The notes below the pieces were generated by a model. The model made no database searches and had not been told where the DNA came from. It saw only the letters and a program-made list of their open reading frames with translations. DNA of 5,968 nt from Acidovorax sp. (GTDB lineage: Bacteria; Pseudomonadota; Gammaproteobacteria; Burkholderiales; Burkholderiaceae_C), in assembly GCA_011620245.1 (NCBI GenBank), contig WOZN01000118.1, forward strand, positions 1 to 5,968, in the 5' to 3' direction. Positions 1-5,965 of this stretch are shown here, piece after piece. The stretch's first letter is position 1, and each line of letters starts with the position of its first letter. Both the position numbers and the translations under genes were made by a program.

Positions 1-15
1 CCCAGGCAAGCCGCC

Positions 16-43
16 TGCCACAAAGGCACGTACCGTTGTGGCA
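16..43. repeat. 28-bp near-perfect palindrome upstream of the ThiF-like gene
   Basis: The arms TGCCACAA (16-23) and TTGTGGCA (36-43) are exact inverted repeats. Inside them, GG (25-26) pairs with CC (33-34) and the centre is ACGT. In total 12 of 14 positions are self-complementary; only the 24/35 and 27/32 pairs fail. It could be the operator of a dimeric regulator acting on the downstream gene, or the stem of a terminator for a gene lying before the window. The bases after it (TCCTTGTTTG) are only weakly T-rich, so the terminator reading is not strong. The symmetry is seen directly; the function is inferred. Confidence 0.5.
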
Positions 44-111
44 TCCTTGTTTGCGTAAGTCCTACATGCAACTGTGCCCGCCAAAAAAGTGACACCATAG
101 GGGCTAAAAAC

Positions 112-117
112 AGGAGG
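112..117 (+). promoter_or_regulatory. Shine-Dalgarno AGGAGG that fixes the TTG start at 124
   Basis: A full-consensus AGGAGG lies 6 nt before the TTG at 124. The frame is open from the TTG back to the left edge of the window, so stop codons do not limit the start; this ribosome-binding site is the main evidence for it. The codons upstream (for example ATA, two consecutive AGG, AAA, TGT) do not follow the G/C-ending pattern of the gene body, which also argues that translation begins here. I found no convincing -35/-10 promoter pair between 44 and 111. Confidence 0.75.
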
Positions 118-123
118 TCGCAT

Positions 124-996
124 TTGCCAAATTTCAACTACCCAGACGCCTTCAGCCGCAACATCGGCGTCGTCAGCACCGCAGAACACGATCGCCTGCG
201 CAACTGCACGGTCGCCATTGCCGGCATGGGCGGCGTCGGTGGCGACTCTCTGATCAGCCTCGTGCGCGCAGGCGTGGGCGGTTTTCATGTGGCGGAATTC
301 GACGCGTTTGAGCTGACCAACTTCAACCGGCAGTACGGCGCCAACACCGAGACGATCGGCCGTCGCAAACTGGGCGTGATGGTGGAAGTGGCGCTGGCGA
401 TCAACCCCGAGTTGCGCATCACGACCTTCGATGACGGCATCAACCCAGGCAACATCGACGCCTTTTTGCAGGGCGTGGACCTGGCAGTGGATGCGATCGA
501 CGCTTTTGCGGTTGACATGCACCCCCTGCTGGTGAACGCGGCCACCGCCCGGGGCCTGGCCACCATTGCCGCAGTGCCGTTGGGCCTGGGCGCGGGGGTC
601 TTGGCATTCGGCCCCAAGGGCATGTCGTATGCCGATTATTTCGCCATCCAGCCCGGGATGAGCGACGACGAAAAGATCGTGCAGTTCATGCTGGGATTTT
701 CCCCCGAGCTCCATCACCTGAAATACCTCGACCCGAAAACCATCAATCTGAAGGCGCGCAAGGGGCCCAGCTCGATTGCGGGGTGCAAGCTGTGCACGGG
801 TTTCATCACCACGCAGGCCCTGGTTGCCCTCCTGCATCCGCAAGACCTGCAGTGCGTGCCCTGGTACACCTATCTGGATGCGCGGCTGAACCGGTTTCAC
901 CACCGCCGACTGTGGATGGGCAACCGCAACCCGCTGCAACGGCTCAAGAGTTTCGTGGCGAAAAAACGCCTGGCGAAAATGACGGCCGACACCTGA
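124..996 (+). CDS. Stand-alone ThiF/MoeB/HesA-family (E1-like) adenylyltransferase, substrate unknown
   Basis: This 290-residue protein has the E1-like Rossmann fold signature. Residues 28-40 form a beta strand and the GMGGVGG nucleotide loop (34-40). The acidic strand end is FD (59-60), followed by TNFNRQ (65-70) and GRRK (79-82), the positions where the family binds ATP and Mg. DAID (123-126) corresponds to the family's DxxD stretch. Family members adenylate a C-terminal carboxylate, on a ubiquitin-like sulfur carrier, a peptide or a tRNA base modification. The segment FHVAEFDAFELTNFNRQYGA resembles the ThiF proteins sometimes fused to nitroreductases (MoeY-like), but no nitroreductase is present in this window. 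There is no cysteine in the crossover region (about 150-220), where MoeB and ThiF carry theirs. The only CxxC (221-224) falls in the following helix rather than in a zinc tetrad. The start is TTG, supported by AGGAGG six bases upstream. No ThiS- or MoaD-like partner lies nearby. The family call is firm; pathway and substrate are not assignable. Confidence 0.88.
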   Translation: MPNFNYPDAFSRNIGVVSTAEHDRLRNCTVAIAGMGGVGGDSLISLVRAGVGGFHVAEFDAFELTNFNRQYGANTETIGRRKLGVMVEVALAINPELRITTFDDGINPGNIDAFLQGVDLAVDAIDAFAVDMHPLLVNAATARGLATIAAVPLGLGAGVLAFGPKGMSYADYFAIQPGMSDDEKIVQFMLGFSPELHHLKYLDPKTINLKARKGPSSIAGCKLCTGFITTQALVALLHPQDLQCVPWYTYLDARLNRFHHRRLWMGNRNPLQRLKSFVAKKRLAKMTADT

Positions 997-1044
997 CCAG
1001 GGTTCTTCACAGCCGCGTTGTTCAGCGCTGGGTTTTCCGTTTCT

Positions 1045-1059
1045 CCGGGCTTCGCCTGG
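1045..1059 (+). terminator. Short hairpin after the ThiF-like gene, possible weak terminator
   Basis: CCGGGC (1045-1050) pairs with GCCTGG (1054-1059) around a TTC loop, with one G-T pair, 49 nt after the stop codon. It is not followed by a T run, so it is not a canonical intrinsic terminator on the + strand. It may be incidental or help Rho-dependent termination. Confidence 0.2.
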
Positions 1060-1072
1060 ACCTGTTCTGCCA

Positions 1073-1131
1073 TTTTCAAGCCTTTTTGGCCTCTAGCCCT
1101 TTCACAGCAAGCGCTGATAGCTATTATTTTG
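1073..1131. repeat. Dispersed intergenic repeat-like element (Comamonadaceae type)
   Basis: The stretch runs from TTTTCAAGCC through TTTTTGGCCTCTAGCCC to GCAAGCGCTGATAGCTATTA. It contains two adjacent self-complementary cores, AGCGCT (1110-1115) and ATAGCTAT (1117-1124), and ends in a T-rich tail. From memory, intergenic elements with 'caagcgct..tagctat..tttt' cores occur many times in Comamonadaceae genomes. Only one copy is present in this window, so repetition itself cannot be shown here. It is too short to encode a protein. Its role is unknown; an element derived from a mobile sequence or a structured transcript end are both possible. Confidence 0.5.
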
Positions 1132-1310
1132 GAAGCATTGCACCGACTCCGTGGCGTGGTGCTTTTTCGCTGCTTGCGCGCGTCGCCAAGCTGGGGTTTC
1201 CGGTTTTGGCTTCTGGGCCAACTGTGCAGTCATGCCGACCCGCCTTCGGCAAGCGGCTTGGGGCCATGGCAAGCGCAAAGAAACATCTCAGGCACATACC
1301 CTGCGTTAGA

Positions 1311-1321
1311 CTGGCCGCCAG
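1311..1321. promoter_or_regulatory. Perfect short palindrome just upstream of the cassette
   Basis: CTGGC (1311-1315) and GCCAG (1317-1321) are exact inverted repeats around a single base, 24 nt before the first start codon of the three-gene unit. The 1-nt centre makes an RNA hairpin unlikely, so a protein-binding half-site pair would be the more natural reading. A palindrome this short is common by chance in GC-rich DNA. Confidence 0.2.
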
Positions 1322-1345
1322 GCAGACGCACATGAAGGGGCAAGC

Positions 1346-2206
1346 ATGACAGGACTGGTTCGGTGGACATGGTTCGATTCCTCGCGCCGCGCGCTGAGCC
1401 GGCGCGTGGCGCAACGCCTCATGGCCGCCATGCTCTTGATCACGCTGGGCGGCTTTGGCGCGGCAGCACTGGCCAATGACGGCGCCAAGCTGGCCCAGCG
1501 CGTGTATGACCGGCCCGATGGCAGGGATGCAAGCTCGGTGGTGACCATGTCGCTCACCGAGGAAGGCAAGCCGCCACGGGTTCGCAGCATGCTGTTGTTC
1601 CGGGCCCGCGGCAAGGGCGGCGATATCTCCACCCTCATCCGCTTCACGGATCCGGCGGACATCCAAGGCACCGGGCTTCTCACGCTCGATAGGGCGGACG
1701 GTGTGTCCAGCCAGTGGATCTACCTGCCGGCCATGCAGCGCGTGCGCCGGGTGGACTCCAACCGCAAAGGCGGGCGTTTCGTCAACTCCGACTACTACTT
1801 CGAGGATCTGCGCGATCGCAAGCCGACCATGGACAAGCACCGTCTGATGGCGCGTGAGCGCATAGGCGATACCGACTGCGAGGTGCTGGAGAGTGTGCCG
1901 GTGGAGGCGGGCAACTCGGTGTACCTGCGCCGGGTGAGCTGGATCGACCCCGAGAGCCTGTTGCCCCTGCGCATCGACTTCTTTGAGCACAATGCAGACC
2001 AACCCAGCAAGCGCCTTCTGATCACCAAGCGTGCGCTGATTCAGGGCTACTGGACCGCCATGGACAGCACGCTGAGCGACCTTGGCAGCGGTCACCAGAC
2101 ACGCTTGACGGTGGGCAAGGTGCTGTACGACCGCAACCTGCCGGAATCGTTGTTCACCTCGCGCGCTCTGGCCGACGAGCGCATAGAGCGAGAGTTACGC
2201 CCCTGA
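1346..2206 (+). CDS. Periplasmic LolA-like outer membrane lipoprotein-sorting family protein
   Basis: This 286-residue protein begins at an ATG preceded by GAAGGGG (1334-1340). Residues 26-43 form a hydrophobic signal segment ending ALA before ND, so cleavage is expected near 43/44 and the mature protein should be periplasmic. The n-region of about 25 residues is unusually long and rich in Arg. The mature part shows the marks of the LolA-like sorting family (PF17131 type, recognised from memory): FTDPADIQGTGLLTLDR (100-116), YLPAMQRVRRV (126-136), SDYYFEDL (148-155) and WIDPESLLPLRIDFFEH (199-215). The fold is a curved sheet that shields lipid or acyl chains. It is not the housekeeping LolA itself, which is shorter and differs in sequence. 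It is the first gene of a likely operon with a beta-barrel gene and an RND transporter gene, a setting typical for this family, which suggests that it ferries hydrophobic cargo across the periplasm. There is no lipobox cysteine. The family call is firm; cargo is unknown. Confidence 0.87.
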   Translation: MTGLVRWTWFDSSRRALSRRVAQRLMAAMLLITLGGFGAAALANDGAKLAQRVYDRPDGRDASSVVTMSLTEEGKPPRVRSMLLFRARGKGGDISTLIRFTDPADIQGTGLLTLDRADGVSSQWIYLPAMQRVRRVDSNRKGGRFVNSDYYFEDLRDRKPTMDKHRLMARERIGDTDCEVLESVPVEAGNSVYLRRVSWIDPESLLPLRIDFFEHNADQPSKRLLITKRALIQGYWTAMDSTLSDLGSGHQTRLTVGKVLYDRNLPESLFTSRALADERIERELRP

Positions 2207-2216
2207 ACCCCCTGGT

Positions 2217-2234
2217 CACGGTGGCGCGGCCGTG
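2217..2234 (+). other. Small hairpin in the gap between the first two cassette genes
   Basis: CACGG (2217-2221) pairs with CCGTG (2230-2234) over an 8-nt GC-rich loop, 10 nt after the stop codon of the LolA-like gene. There is no T run after it, so it is not a strong terminator. It could protect the upstream message or be chance. Confidence 0.2.
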
Positions 2235-2264
2235 GCGGGATCGAAGCCAACTCAACTATCAGAC

Positions 2265-2270
2265 GAGGAG
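2265..2270 (+). promoter_or_regulatory. Shine-Dalgarno GAGGAG that decides the start at 2279
   Basis: GAGGAG ends 8 nt before the ATG at 2279 but only 2 nt before the in-frame TTG at 2273, so the ATG is the better start. A further in-frame ATG at 2294 is preceded by a G run (2281-2286) and remains possible; it would shorten the signal peptide by five residues without removing it. Confidence 0.7.
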
Positions 2271-2278
2271 CATTGTTC

Positions 2279-3547
2279 ATGGGGGGTCGGCAAATGCGGA
2301 GGGCCTGGAGCCGGTCGGGGCTGGTGTTGTTGGGGGCGCTGGGCGTAGTGCCGCTGGCGACATGGGCTGAAGGTCTCCAGGTGGACGCACTTCGTCTGGA
2401 GACGGGCGGGTTCACCGACGCCCCAGGCGCATCCAGCAGTGCCCTGGCGCGGGGCGCCGTGAGCCTGCAGGGCAGCAGCGGCAACTGGAGCTATGCCCTG
2501 GGCGCGCGGCTCGACGCCCACGCGCAATACGGTGATCGCGACTTCGACCGGGTGCGGCTGGATTACTCCGAAAACTACCTGCGCTGGCAGCAAAAGAACG
2601 TGCGGGTGACCCTGGGGACCCAAAACGTGTTGTGGGGACGGGTTGACGAGATCTCCCCGACCGATCGCATGGGCCGGGTGGACTTCTCCCGCGCCATCCT
2701 CGACAAACTGCCCGATCGTCGGCGCGCCGTGCCCGCGGTGCGCGCGGAGTATTTCGGCGAAGGCTTCAAGCTCGATGGGGTCTTGCTGCCGGTATTCGAT
2801 GATGCGGTCATGCCGCACGCCAGGAGCGCGTGGAACCCTGTGGATACGGTCAACGGTCGTATCCTGAGCATTGGAAACCTGCCGGGCATCGTGGGTGCGC
2901 AAGTGGTCAAGGCAGACATCAATGGGGCCGGTGGCGCCGGCCTGCGCTTGACGGCCGAGGGCGAGGACTTCGACTATGGCTTCAGCGTTCAGCGCGTCCG
3001 ACAATCACAGCCCTATTACAAAGTGATTCTGGGCGCACCGGTGGTGCTGCAGGCAGTGCATCCGTTCAGCACGGTGGTGGGGGCCGAACTAGAGGCAGAG
3101 CGCATGGGCGCCACATGGCGCATGGAGGCCGCCTTGAGCAGCGATGTGCCCCTGACGACCCAGACCTTCCAGTTCCGGACCGATCCCGCACTCAATGTCG
3201 TGGTCGGCGCTGAGTTCTTTCCAGGTGACAGGGAAACGCGGGTGACGTTGCAGCTGGCAGGTCAACGCATTTTCACCAACCAGGCCGTACTAGACCGCAC
3301 CCGGATTTACAGCCTCACGGGTGAAATTGAACATCCATTTGCCAATGGGCGCTGGCGCGCCGACCTGCGCTTCTCGTTGGGGCTCAACGGCCGCGATCGC
3401 TACTTCAACCCACAGCTGGCCTACACAGGCATCGACCAGCAGGAGATTTACCTGGCAGCGCACCTGTTCAGCGGAGCGGACAACACTCTGGGCGGCTTCT
3501 ACCGGCGCGACGACATCTTCATGGTGGGTTGGCGGGGAAAGTTCTGA
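2279..3547 (+). CDS. Putative outer-membrane beta-barrel protein, DUF1302-like
   Basis: This 422-residue protein has a clear Sec signal peptide: RRAWSR, then a hydrophobic stretch, then ATWA before E, with cleavage near 30/31. The mature chain has no cysteine and shows alternating polar/hydrophobic strands with many aromatic residues, ending GWRGKF with the C-terminal Phe expected of a BAM-inserted barrel. The strand VRVTLGTQNVLWGRVDEISP (108-127), followed by DFSRAILDKLPDRRRAVPAVRAEYF (135-159), resembles the DUF1302 group of outer-membrane proteins, although those are usually longer. Further strand-like segments are RADLRFSLGLN (360-370) and EIYLAAHLFSG (389-399). It lies 72 nt after the LolA-like gene and 40 nt before the RND transporter gene. 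It could be the outer-membrane receiver or exit for the cargo handled by its neighbours. Localisation is a strong inference. The family call is moderate and the transport role is inferred from context only. Confidence 0.75.
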   Translation: MGGRQMRRAWSRSGLVLLGALGVVPLATWAEGLQVDALRLETGGFTDAPGASSSALARGAVSLQGSSGNWSYALGARLDAHAQYGDRDFDRVRLDYSENYLRWQQKNVRVTLGTQNVLWGRVDEISPTDRMGRVDFSRAILDKLPDRRRAVPAVRAEYFGEGFKLDGVLLPVFDDAVMPHARSAWNPVDTVNGRILSIGNLPGIVGAQVVKADINGAGGAGLRLTAEGEDFDYGFSVQRVRQSQPYYKVILGAPVVLQAVHPFSTVVGAELEAERMGATWRMEAALSSDVPLTTQTFQFRTDPALNVVVGAEFFPGDRETRVTLQLAGQRIFTNQAVLDRTRIYSLTGEIEHPFANGRWRADLRFSLGLNGRDRYFNPQLAYTGIDQQEIYLAAHLFSGADNTLGGFYRRDDIFMVGWRGKF

Positions 3548-3575
3548 ACGTGAAAATCTCCATCGAATTCCAAGC

Positions 3576-3580
3576 GGAGG
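3576..3580 (+). promoter_or_regulatory. Shine-Dalgarno GGAGG that decides the start at 3588
   Basis: GGAGG lies 7 nt before the ATG at 3588 but 1 nt before the in-frame ATG at 3582, so 3588 is preferred. The reading frame is open upstream to 3321, but that part lies inside the beta-barrel gene in another frame and reads as low-complexity shadow sequence, not as part of a transporter. Confidence 0.75.
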
Positions 3581-3587
3581 CATGCAC

Positions 3588-5918
3588 ATGATCGACTGGC
3601 TGCGCAATTTTATGTTGCGGATGAGGCAACACACGCTCATACAGAGCGTGCGCCAGCCTGGCATTGTGCGCATGAAAACAGCGATCACGATCATCGCTCT
3701 CATCCACGTGATGGGTGCCGGCCTGTTGCTCAGGCTCAACCTCAACAATGCCCCCGGCCTGTATTTTCCGCAGGATGCGCCCGCCACCGTGCTCGAACGC
3801 GAGTTGCGCGCCGAGTTTCCCAGCGACGAATTCCTGATCGGTCTTTTCCGCGGCGACGACATCTACTCCGCCCCGGTGCTCGGTGCGCTGGATCGCATCG
3901 CGCAGAACATGGCGAAACACCCTGACGTGGATCGGGTTTTCGCCGTCACACGGGTAGATCACATTGTCGGCAGTGCAGACGGCTTCTTGGTCGCTCCTCT
4001 GATCGATACAACGCAGCTGGACACCGAGTCGCCCGAAGATCGCAAGACTCGCGTGCTGGGTGACCGTTTCATGCCGCGCTGGCTCGCATCCACCGACGGC
4101 AAGGCTTTGGCGGTGGTGGTGCGAACCCACAAGCTCAGCGAAAGCCGACAGCGACAGTCGATCGAAGATGCGTTCCATGCCGCCGTACGGGAACAAAAAC
4201 TGGACACCCACCTGGAAGCGGTGGCGGGAACCGTCGCCCTGGATGCCGCAGAGATGCGCTCGATGCTGCGCGACACCATCGTGTTCACGCCTTTGGTCAT
4301 GGGTCTGGGCCTGGCCTTGCTGTATTGGGTCGTTGGACGCGTGATTCCGGTGGTCATCGGGGCCGTGGCGATGAGCACCTCGGTGATCGCCTGCGTGGCG
4401 CTGATTCCCCTCAGCGGCCAGCCTTACACACTGGTCACAGCCATGGTGCCGACCTTGATTTCGGCCTACACGACGGCCAACCTGCTGCACCTCTACGCAG
4501 CCCTCAAGCGCATGCGGGATGCGGGATTCCGCCGCCCCCAGCGCGTCATCCTGGCCTTGCAGGAGGTCAATACACCTGCCGTGTTCAACGTGCTAACCAC
4601 GGCCGCTGGCATGATCAGCCTGGTGCTGGTGCCGATCCCGCCGGTTCAGGTGTTCGGCTTCGTGTGTGCCATCGGCGTGCTCGTAATCTATTTCGTGGTG
4701 TTCCACCTCGTCCCGCCTTTCTTGGTGAAGTACGACCACGGGCCGTGGGCCCAGGGCGGTGGTGGCTTCGAATGGACGCGGCGCCTCTCGTTCGGCCTGG
4801 CGCGCATCGGCATCCGGTATGCGGGCTGGGTGGTGGGAGGCCTGGTGGTTATATCGGTGGCCGGCACGGCCCTGGTGCTCAAGGTTCAAGCCGAGTCCGA
4901 TCTGCTCAAATTCTTCAACGAATCGCATCCTCTGACCATGTCCACCGCCAAGGTCGAGTCGGCACTGGTGGGGGTGACGGCGCTCGAGATCGTGATCGAT
5001 GGCGCCGGCCGCGATGCCTTCAAAAACGTCGATCTGCTGCGCAAGATTAAGGCGCTGCAGACGCAGGTGGAGTCTCTGCCCGAGGTGGACCGCACCCTGT
5101 CGATGATGGACATCGTCGAAGAGATGAACTGGGCATTCAACGGCGAAGACAAAACCTTTCGCGCATTGCCCGCGAACGACCGCATGCTGGCCCAGCTGCT
5201 GCTGATCTACGACGGCCGCGATCTGCAGGAACTGGTGAACAACGACTACCAGCGCATGCGCATTCTTCTCAACGTCAACGTGCACGGCGCAAATGCCATT
5301 CAGGGAGTCATCGACAAGGTCGAGGAGATGATCGCCAAGGTCGAAGCCCCTCACTTGAAGTGGCAGATGGCGGGCTACGGGCGACTGTTTGCCGATCAGG
5401 AGGATCTGCTGGTCTTGGGCCAGTTGCGCAGCTTTGCCGGCGCCTTCGGCCAGATATTCATCATCATGCTGCTGCTGTGGCGATCCGTACCGGCGGCGGT
5501 CATCAGCATGCTGCCCAACCTCGCGCCGTTGTTCTTTGTCTTCATGCTCATGGGCGCGGCCGGCATCTACCTCGACATGGCCACCGTGCTCATCGCCGGC
5601 GTGGTGCTCGGCATCACGGTGGACGACACCGTCCACATTTTTTATCACTACCAGACGCGGCGGAACAAAGGCGCGGGCGTCGTGTTCTCCATCGCCCGAA
5701 GCATCGAGGCATCGGGCAAGGCTGTGCTGGCGGTCTCGTTCCTGCTGGTTTCGCAGTTCCTGTTGCTCAGCACCTCCAGCTTCGTGCCCACATCCCGCTT
5801 CGGCCTGCTGACCGCCATCGGCCTGATGTCCGGGCAGCTGCTGGAACTGCTGCTGCTGCCGGCCCTCGTGGTGCTGTGGGGCCGCATGAAGCTGCGACGC
5901 CCGTGGCTGAAAATCTAG
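3588..5918 (+). CDS. RND superfamily (MMPL-type) inner-membrane transporter
   Basis: This 776-residue protein has the duplicated RND layout. TM1 (about 31-50) precedes a large periplasmic loop (51-230), then a TM2-TM6 block at about 231-250, 253-274, 281-303, 331-349 and 353-381. The second half repeats this with TM7 (412-431), a periplasmic loop (432-613) and TM8-TM12 (about 614-764). Loop 2 begins with ESDLLKFFNESHPL (436-449), a stretch typical of the MMPL/COG1033 exporter group. TM10 holds GITVDDTVH (675-683), the acidic motif expected to relay protons. The equivalent place in TM4, AYTTANLLH (293-301), has Ala and Asn instead of Asp. The protein should sit in the inner membrane and use proton motive force to move hydrophobic or lipid-like substrates. 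It is the last gene of the likely operon with the LolA-like and barrel proteins. It is shorter than tripartite AcrB-type pumps (about 1,040 residues) and no MFP adaptor is encoded here. The family call is strong; substrate and direction are unknown. Confidence 0.9.
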   Translation: MIDWLRNFMLRMRQHTLIQSVRQPGIVRMKTAITIIALIHVMGAGLLLRLNLNNAPGLYFPQDAPATVLERELRAEFPSDEFLIGLFRGDDIYSAPVLGALDRIAQNMAKHPDVDRVFAVTRVDHIVGSADGFLVAPLIDTTQLDTESPEDRKTRVLGDRFMPRWLASTDGKALAVVVRTHKLSESRQRQSIEDAFHAAVREQKLDTHLEAVAGTVALDAAEMRSMLRDTIVFTPLVMGLGLALLYWVVGRVIPVVIGAVAMSTSVIACVALIPLSGQPYTLVTAMVPTLISAYTTANLLHLYAALKRMRDAGFRRPQRVILALQEVNTPAVFNVLTTAAGMISLVLVPIPPVQVFGFVCAIGVLVIYFVVFHLVPPFLVKYDHGPWAQGGGGFEWTRRLSFGLARIGIRYAGWVVGGLVVISVAGTALVLKVQAESDLLKFFNESHPLTMSTAKVESALVGVTALEIVIDGAGRDAFKNVDLLRKIKALQTQVESLPEVDRTLSMMDIVEEMNWAFNGEDKTFRALPANDRMLAQLLLIYDGRDLQELVNNDYQRMRILLNVNVHGANAIQGVIDKVEEMIAKVEAPHLKWQMAGYGRLFADQEDLLVLGQLRSFAGAFGQIFIIMLLLWRSVPAAVISMLPNLAPLFFVFMLMGAAGIYLDMATVLIAGVVLGITVDDTVHIFYHYQTRRNKGAGVVFSIARSIEASGKAVLAVSFLLVSQFLLLSTSSFVPTSRFGLLTAIGLMSGQLLELLLLPALVVLWGRMKLRRPWLKI

Positions 5919-5920
5919 TG

Positions 5921-5935
5921 TAGTGTTCGACGCTA
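5921..5935 (+). other. Hairpin right after the transporter stop codon
   Basis: TAGTGT (5921-5926) pairs with ACGCTA (5930-5935) around a TCG loop, with one G-T pair, two bases after the stop codon. It is not followed by a T run. It may protect the 3' end of the message or be incidental. Confidence 0.2.
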
Positions 5936-5951
5936 TGCGGCACATAAAACC

Positions 5952-5965
5952 GCGCCTTTGGGCGC
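5952..5965 (+). terminator. Possible terminator stem at the window edge
   Basis: GCGCC (5952-5956) pairs exactly with GGCGC (5961-5965) over a TTTG loop, 34 nt after the cassette's last stop codon. This GC-rich stem is in the right place for a terminator, but the window ends three bases later, so the diagnostic T tract cannot be checked. Confidence 0.35.

Larger units (their letters stand above)
997..1345. other. 349-bp gene-free spacer between the ThiF-like gene and the transport cassette
   Basis: No convincing gene is seen here on either strand. The open frames crossing it lack a credible ribosome-binding site, and their codon use does not match the real genes. It holds a short hairpin (1045-1059), a Comamonadaceae-like repeat element (about 1073-1131) and a perfect 11-nt palindrome (1311-1321). 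The promoter of the downstream three-gene unit should lie here, but no clear -35/-10 pair with 16-18 nt spacing could be picked by eye. TACCCT (1297-1302) and TAGACT (1307-1312) are -10-like hexamers without a matching -35. Confidence 0.6.

Noticed and set aside
2..58. C-terminal end of an upstream gene (frame +2, ending TAA at 56-58)
   Set aside because: Only 18 residues are visible, with no recognisable motif, and the stretch overlaps the palindrome. It is possible but cannot be supported.
1..98. Divergent minus-strand small gene starting near 98
   Set aside because: An ATG-initiated frame runs open to the left edge, but it has no recognisable motif and no well-placed ribosome site.
1018..1335. 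105-residue + strand frame in the spacer
   Set aside because: It crosses the repeat-like element, has no good ribosome site, and is rich in Trp, Phe and Arg in a pattern resembling untranslated sequence.
783..1349. 188-residue + strand frame overlapping the ThiF end and the spacer
   Set aside because: It starts inside the ThiF-like gene, has no fitting Shine-Dalgarno, runs through the repeat-like element and reads as non-protein-like sequence.
1124..2095. 323-residue open frame on the minus strand across the LolA-like gene
   Set aside because: It is His/Ala/Gln-rich, typical of the antisense of high-GC coding DNA, and overlaps a gene with clear family motifs and a signal peptide on the + strand.
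3321..3587. N-terminal extension of the RND frame by up to 89 residues
   Set aside because: It overlaps the beta-barrel gene in a different frame, and GGAGG at 3576-3580 supports ATG 3588.
3519..4490. 323-residue minus-strand open frame under the barrel end and RND start
   Set aside because: Composition is of the antisense-shadow type (His, Arg, Gln-rich) and no ribosome site or family motif is seen.
4593..5945. 450-residue open frame on the minus strand under the RND transporter
   Set aside because: It is extremely His/Gln/Asp-rich without domain logic. The + strand codes for a complete RND second half with conserved motifs.
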